DNA of 19,565 nt. Source: DATJFQ01 sp035495555 (GTDB taxonomy: Bacteria; Acidobacteriota; Vicinamibacteria; Vicinamibacterales; 2-12-FULL-66-21). Positions 7,511-12,684 of this stretch are shown piece by piece. The notes below the pieces were generated by a model, which had not been told where the DNA came from, did no database searches, and saw only the letters and a list, made by a program, of their open reading frames with translations. The DNA lies in the NCBI GenBank assembly GCA_035495555.1, contig DATJFQ010000045.1:1-19565 (forward strand), given 5' to 3'. The position numbers and the translations under genes are program-made. Each line of letters starts with the position of its first letter. The first letter of the stretch is position 1.

Positions 7511-8697
7511 CCGCGAGCGTCCACCAGGTCCTCGCGACCCTGGGCTACGGCGACGCGATTGGCCATGAGGTCATCGGGATCCAGCGCGTGCTGCGGAGCG
7601 CCGGCTACGCGTCGGAAATCTTCGTCGAAACAGCCGACCGCCGCCTCGAGCACCTGACGACCGACTACCGCGAGATGGTCGGCTGGGTGGCCCCCGACGA
7701 TCTGCTCATCCACCACTTCTCGATCGGCTCACGCGCGTCACGCACCGCGTACGCGATGCCGGGCCGTATGATCCTCGTGTACCACAACATCACGCCACCG
7801 GAGTACTTCCTCGGCGTGCACAAGGACCTGGTGAAGCTCTGTTTCCGCGGCCGCCGCGAGTTGACCGCGTATACGTCGCGCTGCGATCTCGCGCTTGGCG
7901 ACTCCGAGTACAACCGCGCCGAGCTCGAACGTCTCGGGTTCCGCGACACGGGCGTGCTGCCCGTCGTTCCGGATTTCTCGCACCTCGACGTTCCGCCCGA
8001 CAATCTGAGCGCGGCCGCGTTCGACGACGGCTGGACCAACGTGATGTTCGTCGGACGGGTCATCCCGAACAAGAAGTTCGAAGATGCCATCCGCGCCTTC
8101 CACGTGTACCGCACGCGATACAATCCGCGCTCGCGTCTGCTGCTCGTCGGCTCTTACAGCGGTTTCGAGAAGTATTTCGCGATGCTGCAGTCGCTCATCG
8201 CCCGGCTCGGAACGCCAGACGTCCACTTTCTGGGGCACGTCAGCAACGAGGAGTTGACGGCGCTCTACGACGTCGCGGACCTGTTTCTCTGCGCGTCCGA
8301 GCACGAAGGGTTCTGCGTCCCTTTGATCGAGAGCTTCTACAAGCAGGTGCCCGTCCTGGCCTTCGCGGCCACCGCAGTGCCGGCGACGATGGACGGCGGC
8401 GGCGTGCTCTACGACACGAAGGAACCGTTTCACGTCGCGCGGTTGATGGCGGCCCTTCTCGACGACGCCGAGCTCGAATCCGCGGTCGTCCGCTCGCAGG
8501 ATGCGGCGCTCGCGCGGCTGAGGGCGAGGGACTTCGACGGTTTGCTGCTGACGTACGTCGACCGGGTGCGTGCGCTCGGACCGAAGCCCCCGCCCGAGGT
8601 CGCGTGGGACTTCTGGGCGCAGTTCGACGAAGCCGATCGGCTCGAGGAGCTGCGCCTGTTCCGGCCGGCGGTCTATCGCGCGCTTCCTGCCCGATGA
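7507..8697 (+). CDS. GT4-type glycosyltransferase (paralogue B)
   Basis: A 396-residue GT-B enzyme of the GT4 type. Recognisable segments are GYGDAIGHEV (13-22), VYHNITPPEY (91-100), LALGDSEYNRAELERLGF (128-145), FVGRVIPNKKFED (181-193) and the catalytic-domain signature SEHEGFCVPLIE with E267 and E275. It shares all these blocks with the next gene, so the two are paralogues. The frame remains open upstream into the preceding gene. The ATG at 7507 is preferred because it forms an ATGA overlap with the previous stop and because the upstream extension encodes only an out-of-frame reading of glycosyltransferase A. A C-terminal extension (about 352-396, aromatic and acidic) follows the GT-B fold. 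It is probably cytoplasmic or membrane-peripheral. Its sugar specificity is not readable from the sequence. Confidence 0.9.
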   Translation: MTASVHQVLATLGYGDAIGHEVIGIQRVLRSAGYASEIFVETADRRLEHLTTDYREMVGWVAPDDLLIHHFSIGSRASRTAYAMPGRMILVYHNITPPEYFLGVHKDLVKLCFRGRRELTAYTSRCDLALGDSEYNRAELERLGFRDTGVLPVVPDFSHLDVPPDNLSAAAFDDGWTNVMFVGRVIPNKKFEDAIRAFHVYRTRYNPRSRLLLVGSYSGFEKYFAMLQSLIARLGTPDVHFLGHVSNEELTALYDVADLFLCASEHEGFCVPLIESFYKQVPVLAFAATAVPATMDGGGVLYDTKEPFHVARLMAALLDDAELESAVVRSQDAALARLRARDFDGLLLTYVDRVRALGPKPPPEVAWDFWAQFDEADRLEELRLFRPAVYRALPAR

Positions 8698-9761
8698 AAA
8701 TCCATCAGTGGGTGCCGGCGGCCCATCGCGGCGACGCGATCGGCGACAGCGCGCGGACCGTCCGCGACATGCTGCGCCGCATGGGATACGAGTCGGATCT
8801 CTTCGCGCTCACGATCGACGAAGACATGCGGCAGGAGGTCCGTCCGTTTTCCGATCCGGGTGCCACCCGAGGCGACGTGACGATCTTCCACTTCGCGCTG
8901 CCGTCGCCGATGACGGCGGCCTTCGCGGCGGTGGGCGGCGCGCGGGTCCTGCAGTACCACAACATCACGCCGGCGCAGTTCTTCGCACCGTACGATCCTG
9001 CCCTGTTCCGGCTTGCAGCGCTCGGACGCCGCGAACTGCAGACGCTCGCCGGCCACGTCGATCTCGCGCTCGGCGACTCGGCATTCAACGCCTCGGAGCT
9101 CGAGGCGCTCGGGTTCGAACGGACAGGCGTCATGCCGATTGCCGTCAACCTCGAGCGGCTGACCGCCGCGCCGCCCCGGCCCGCGCTCGAACGCATCCTG
9201 GCCGACGGCCTCGTCAACATCCTGTTCGTCGGCCGCATCGCGCCGAACAAGCGGATCGAGGATCACATCCGGCTCGCCGAGCTGTACAAGCGATACGTCG
9301 ACAGCTATTACCGCTTCATCTTCGTCGGGCGCACCGACGGCGTGCCGGCGTACTACGCGCAGGTGCGCGCCCTGATCGACGACTTCCAGATGCTGCCGGA
9401 CCGCTTCTGGTTCACCGGGCCAGTACCGGACGAAGACCTGGCGGCGTTCTACCGCTGGGCCGACGCGTACGTGTCACTCAGCGAGCACGAGGGCTTCTGT
9501 GTGCCGCTCGTCGAAGCGATGGCGGCTGACGTTCCGGTCGTGGCCTACTCCGCCGGGGCCGTTCCAGAAACCCTCGGGGGCGCCGGCCTGCTGTTTTCAC
9601 CCAAGGACCTTGAATACGCTGCAGAGCTGCTCGGCACGGTCGTGTACGATCGCACCGTCCGCCGGCAGGTGCTCGCGGGCCAGCGCCAGCGCGTCGAAGC
9701 GTTCCGGTCCGAGGCCATCGAAAATCAACTGCGGCGCACCGTGACAGCGCTTCTTGGATGA
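8694..9761 (+). CDS. GT4-type glycosyltransferase (paralogue B')
   Basis: A 355-residue GT-B glycosyltransferase closely related to its upstream neighbour. Matching blocks are RGDAIGDSART (12-22), QYHNITPAQFF (88-98), LALGDSAFNASELEALGF (124-141), FVGRIAPNKRIED (178-190) and SEHEGFCVPLVE with E266 and E274. It lacks the C-terminal extension of paralogue B and ends soon after the last helix (LRRTVTALLG). The ATG at 8694 overlaps the previous stop as ATGA, and its own stop is overlapped by the ATG of the small 38-codon frame that follows. The retained E-x7-E and the GRxxPNK donor-loop segment suggest an active enzyme. The pair B/B' may add successive, similar sugars; that is inference from paralogy. 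Confidence 0.9.
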   Translation: MKIHQWVPAAHRGDAIGDSARTVRDMLRRMGYESDLFALTIDEDMRQEVRPFSDPGATRGDVTIFHFALPSPMTAAFAAVGGARVLQYHNITPAQFFAPYDPALFRLAALGRRELQTLAGHVDLALGDSAFNASELEALGFERTGVMPIAVNLERLTAAPPRPALERILADGLVNILFVGRIAPNKRIEDHIRLAELYKRYVDSYYRFIFVGRTDGVPAYYAQVRALIDDFQMLPDRFWFTGPVPDEDLAAFYRWADAYVSLSEHEGFCVPLVEAMAADVPVVAYSAGAVPETLGGAGLLFSPKDLEYAAELLGTVVYDRTVRRQVLAGQRQRVEAFRSEAIENQLRRTVTALLG

Positions 9762-9874
9762 GCGCGAAACGTGCGCACGCGCGTGAGCCACGCGAACGGA
9801 GCGCGCCGGCGAAGCGGCGCGCGAGAGCGCGTGTAGTGGGGGGCGGCGGGGCGAAGCCCCCCGGTGACAAATGA
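9758..9874 (+). CDS. candidate 38-residue basic small ORF bridging two glycosyltransferase genes
   Basis: A frame of 38 codons plus stop fills what would otherwise be the only gap in the glycan operon. Its ATG (9758) overlaps the upstream TGA as ATGA. Its own TGA (9872-9874) overlaps the next gene's ATG (9871) as ATGA, the same arrangement seen at most other junctions here. The peptide starts MSAKRAHAREPRERSAPAKR and continues Arg/Ala-rich into a Gly run (VVGGGGAKPPGDK). It has no hydrophobic core and no recognised family. It may be a genuine microprotein, or merely a translated spacer that keeps ribosomes running into the next gene. The DNA is also hairpin-rich, so an inserted palindromic repeat that happens to be open in this frame is a real alternative. 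Confidence 0.4.
   Translation: MSAKRAHAREPRERSAPAKRRARARVVGGGGAKPPGDK
9801..9822. repeat. GC-rich inverted repeat (8-bp stem, 6-base loop)
   Basis: GCGCGCCG at 9801-9808 and CGGCGCGC at 9815-9822 are perfect reverse complements around a GCGAAG loop. No T-tract follows, so it is not a typical rho-independent terminator. It lies inside the 38-codon small frame, only ~50 bases before the next glycosyltransferase start. It could be part of a REP-like element or could modulate translation or RNA decay within the operon. A 10-bp self-complementary stretch, CACGCGCGTG, sits just upstream at 9776-9785. Confidence 0.5.
9848..9860. repeat. short GGGGC-GAA-GCCCC hairpin before the last glycosyltransferase
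   Basis: GGGGC (9848-9852) and GCCCC (9856-9860) pair perfectly around a GAA triloop, 10 bases before the ATG at 9871. The hairpin lies where a Shine-Dalgarno would normally be. The only nearby candidate, GGTGA at 9863-9867, is weak, consistent with initiation by translational coupling rather than de novo binding. The GCGAAG/GCGAAGC core is shared with the larger hairpin at 9801-9822. Confidence 0.45.
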
Positions 9875-11145
9875 GAATTGCCTTCATCGTCCAGCGCTAT
9901 GGAACCGAGATTCTTGGCGGCTCGGAGTACCACTGCCGGTTGATCGCGGAACGACTCGCGCCGCGCCACCAGGTCGATGTGCTCACGACCTGCGCGCGTG
10001 ATTACATCACCTGGGCGAACGAGTACCCGGAAGGGACCGACCGCGTGCGCGGCGTCACCGTCCGCCGGTTCGCGAACGCCCGCACGCGCGACATCGACGC
10101 CTTCAATCGGTATTCGGAGTGGATCTTCACGTCGCCGCACTCGCGCGACGACGAGATGGAATGGCTGAAGCAGCAGGGCCCGTGGTGTCCGGCCCTGCAG
10201 GAACACCTCGAGCGCAATCACAATCAGTACGACGTCCTCATCTTCTTCACGTATCTGTATGCGCCCGCCGTGCTGGGCATGAAAGTCGCGCCCCACAAGA
10301 GCATTCTCGTGCCGACAGCGCACGACGAACCGGCGATCCATCTCGAGATCTACAAGGAACTCTTCAGCGCACCCGCGGCGATCGCGTACAACACCGACGT
10401 CGAGCGCCGGTTCCTCACGACGCACTTTTCCATTCGTGCCTTCGAGGAGGAGACGGTCGGCTGCGGCGTCGATTTGCCGAACGCACAGCCATATCCCCGC
10501 GATGCCGCCGAACCCGGGAAGGACGAGGAATCCGACGAGACGCCAGACGAGGAACGGCCGCCGAGCTGGCGTCCGCATCTCGCCGGCCGCGGCGTGATCT
10601 TCAAGCGCCGCCATCGGCTGCACGGCCCGATGGCGCTCTACGGGGGACGGATCGACCCCGGCAAGGGATGCGAGGAACTGATCGAGTACTTCAGCAGCTA
10701 CGTCGAGGACGGCGGCGACGCATCGCTCGTGTTGATGGGCGTGAAGTTGATGCCGCTCCCGGAGGAGCCCTTCATCCGTTTCGCGGGGCGGCTCTCCGAT
10801 CAGGAGCGGCTGCAGGCGCTCGAGGCCGCGACGGTCGTGACCGTGCCCTCGCCGTACGAGAGCCTGTCGCTGCTCGCGCTCGAGTCCTTTGCGGTGGGGA
10901 CACCGATTCTCGCGAACGCGCGAAGCGAGGTGCTCGTCGACCACTGTCAGCGGAGCAACGCGGGGCTGTACTACGCGGATCGCGATGAGTTCGCCGAGTG
11001 CCTCAGGCTGCTCGTCGGTGATCACGGGCTGCGCGCCGCCATGGGCCGGAACGGTCGCGCCTACGTCCGCAAGAACTATCGGTGGGACGTGATCATGTCC
11101 AAGTACGAGCGGATGTTCACGCGCTTGCGCTCTCGGAGCGCGTGA
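9871..11145 (+). CDS. GT4-type glycosyltransferase (paralogue A')
   Basis: A 424-residue GT-B glycosyltransferase, paralogous to the first one in the operon. The N-terminal halves align throughout (IVQRYGTEILGGSEYH, then VLTTCARDYITWANEYPEG), as do LYGGRIDPGKGCEEL (256-270), the signature ESLSLLALE (E330, E338) and RSNAGLYY near 361-368. It differs by a charged linker of about 40 residues between the two Rossmann halves (about 207-250), beginning RDAAEPGKDEESDETPDEER, which paralogue A lacks. The ATG at 9871 is chosen from the homology-defined first beta strand (MRIAFIVQRYG) and the ATGA overlap. It is the last gene of the + strand block; its stop is followed by a repeat-like convergent spacer. 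Substrate unknown. Confidence 0.9.
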   Translation: MRIAFIVQRYGTEILGGSEYHCRLIAERLAPRHQVDVLTTCARDYITWANEYPEGTDRVRGVTVRRFANARTRDIDAFNRYSEWIFTSPHSRDDEMEWLKQQGPWCPALQEHLERNHNQYDVLIFFTYLYAPAVLGMKVAPHKSILVPTAHDEPAIHLEIYKELFSAPAAIAYNTDVERRFLTTHFSIRAFEEETVGCGVDLPNAQPYPRDAAEPGKDEESDETPDEERPPSWRPHLAGRGVIFKRRHRLHGPMALYGGRIDPGKGCEELIEYFSSYVEDGGDASLVLMGVKLMPLPEEPFIRFAGRLSDQERLQALEAATVVTVPSPYESLSLLALESFAVGTPILANARSEVLVDHCQRSNAGLYYADRDEFAECLRLLVGDHGLRAAMGRNGRAYVRKNYRWDVIMSKYERMFTRLRSRSA

Positions 11146-11222
11146 GAATTGAAGATCGAAGAGTTGGGATTGAGGATTGATTGTGGATTTGTGATTGGAG
11201 ATTGATGGGATTCGTTCGAGAT
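11146..11222. repeat. degenerate 7-bp GATTGA-type tandem repeat in convergent spacer
   Basis: Between the convergent glycosyltransferase and response-regulator genes, 11 consecutive heptads can be written: GAATTGA, AGATCGA, AGAGTTG, GGATTGA, GGATTGA, TTGTGGA, TTTGTGA, TTGGAGA, TTGATGG, GATTCGT, TCGAGAT. Bases 11146-11212 contain a single C on the + strand, in a genome segment otherwise around two-thirds G+C. The tract is therefore strongly strand-asymmetric and AT-rich compared with its flanks. No gene is apparent in it. It could be a decaying simple-sequence repeat or an intergenic element with a role in transcription termination. Confidence 0.6.
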
Positions 11223-11244
11223 TCGGCCGATGTCAGAATGCAAT

Positions 11245-12684
11245 TCACATCTCGACGACAGCGTCTTCTTCGTCGTCGTCGAGATCGTCACCGCGGCTCT
11301 TCTTGCGGCGCGGCCGGATGTCGTGCCGCTTGATCATCTCGTTCAGGGTCGTCGGCTTGATGTGCAGGAGTTCGGCGGCCCGCTTCTGCACGCCGCCGGC
11401 AGCCTCGAGCGTCGACTCGATGAGCCGCTTTTCGAAGTCCGTGATGACGTCGCGGAACGAAATGCCCTCCGGCGGAAGCACGAACTGCGGCATCTGAAAG
11501 CGCCGGCTGCTCCGGACGTGGTCCGGCACCAGGTCGACGTCGATCCGCGGCCCCGTCGATAACACAACCGCGCGCTCGATGACGTTTTCCAGTTCCCGTA
11601 CGTTCCCCGGCCAGTCGTAGTCGAACAGCAGATCGAGCGCTTCGGGCGTCACCTCGAGCGTGCGCTTGTTGTTCTCCTGCCCGTACTTCTCCAGGAAGTG
11701 CTGCACGAGCAGCGGAATGTCGTCCTTACGCTCCCGAAGCGCCGGCAACTGCACGGTGATGACGTGCAGCCGGTAGAACAGGTCCTCGCGGAACTTCCCC
11801 TCCTCCACCATGTGCCGCAGATCGACGTTCGTCGCGGCGATGATTCGCACATCCACCTTGATCGTCTCGATCCCGCCGAGCCGCATGAACTCGCGCTCCT
11901 GGATCACGCGCAGCAGCTTGGCCTGCGTTTCGAGGGGCACGTTGCCGATTTCGTCGAAGAAGATGGTGCCCTTGTCGGCGAGCTCGAAGAGGCCCTTCTT
12001 CGGATAGACGGCGCCGGTGAACGCGCCCTTCACGTGGCCGAAGAGATTCGATTCGAGCAGGTCCGGCGGCAGGTTGCCCGAGTTGACGGTGATGAACGGC
12101 TTTTCCGCCCGCGCGGAGTTCTGGTGCAGTGCGCGCGCCACCAACTCCTTGCCCGTCCCGCTCTCGCCGTTGATCAGGATGGTCGTCCGGCTCGGCGCCG
12201 CCTGAATGATCAGATCGAACACCTGCCGCATCCGCGAGCTGCGGCCGATGATCTCGGAGAACCGGTTCGCGTGCGCCTGGAGGTTCTGCTTGAGCGCTGT
12301 GTTCTCCGCCACGAGACGCCGCTGCGCGAGCGCGTTGCGGAGCACGACCAGCACTTCGTCGTTCTTGAACGGCTTGGTGATGTAGTCGTACGCGCCGCGC
12401 TTCATCGCGGCAATGGCGTTCTCGACCGACGCAAACGCCGTGATCATCAGCACCGGCAGGTCGTCGTCTATTTTCTTGATCTCGTTGAGCGCGGCAATCC
12501 CGTCCATGCCGGGCAGCATGACGTCGACGATCGCGGCGTCGAACGGCGCGGCGCGGAGCAGATCGAGCCCTTCGGCGGCGGTCGAGGCCATGCGCACGGC
12601 ATACCCCTCGCGCGTCAGCAGCGCTTCGAGGATCTCGCGCATGATCTCCTCGTCGTCGATGACGAGGATCGAGTTGTTCGGCAT
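11245..12684 (-). CDS. sigma-54-dependent response regulator, NtrC family (REC-AAA+-Fis)
   Basis: A 479-residue transcriptional activator that, when phosphorylated, remodels sigma-54 RNA polymerase. The receiver domain (about 5-118) has acidic residues D10-D11, phospho-acceptor D54 (AAIVDVMLPGMDG), T82 and K104. The AAA+ domain (about 145-375) has Walker A GESGTGKE (173-180), the sigma-54 contact loop GAFTGA (220-225), Walker B GTIFFDEIG (239-247) and arginines in FREDLFYRL (298-306). A Fis-type helix-turn-helix lies at about 425-458 (GGVQKRAAELLHIKPTTLNE). A short acidic tail (GDDLDDDEEDAVVEM) follows, which is unusual. The ATG overlaps the kinase stop by one base (TGATG), so translation is probably coupled to that kinase. 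Its target promoters cannot be identified here; no convincing -24/-12 site was seen in the window's spacers. Confidence 0.95.
   Translation of the reverse strand: MPNNSILVIDDEEIMREILEALLTREGYAVRMASTAAEGLDLLRAAPFDAAIVDVMLPGMDGIAALNEIKKIDDDLPVLMITAFASVENAIAAMKRGAYDYITKPFKNDEVLVVLRNALAQRRLVAENTALKQNLQAHANRFSEIIGRSSRMRQVFDLIIQAAPSRTTILINGESGTGKELVARALHQNSARAEKPFITVNSGNLPPDLLESNLFGHVKGAFTGAVYPKKGLFELADKGTIFFDEIGNVPLETQAKLLRVIQEREFMRLGGIETIKVDVRIIAATNVDLRHMVEEGKFREDLFYRLHVITVQLPALRERKDDIPLLVQHFLEKYGQENNKRTLEVTPEALDLLFDYDWPGNVRELENVIERAVVLSTGPRIDVDLVPDHVRSSRRFQMPQFVLPPEGISFRDVITDFEKRLIESTLEAAGGVQKRAAELLHIKPTTLNEMIKRHDIRPRRKKSRGDDLDDDEEDAVVEM

Noticed and set aside
9801..9864. Rho-independent terminator between the last two glycosyltransferase genes
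   Set aside because: The hairpins are GC-rich but no T-run follows, and the region is bridged by an open frame with overlaps at both ends. Termination there is unlikely to be intrinsic.
9478..11025. 515-codon open frame on the - strand opposite glycosyltransferase A'
   Set aside because: It is antisense to a glycosyltransferase with clear GT4 motifs. The product has no recognisable domain and crosses the small-ORF junction.
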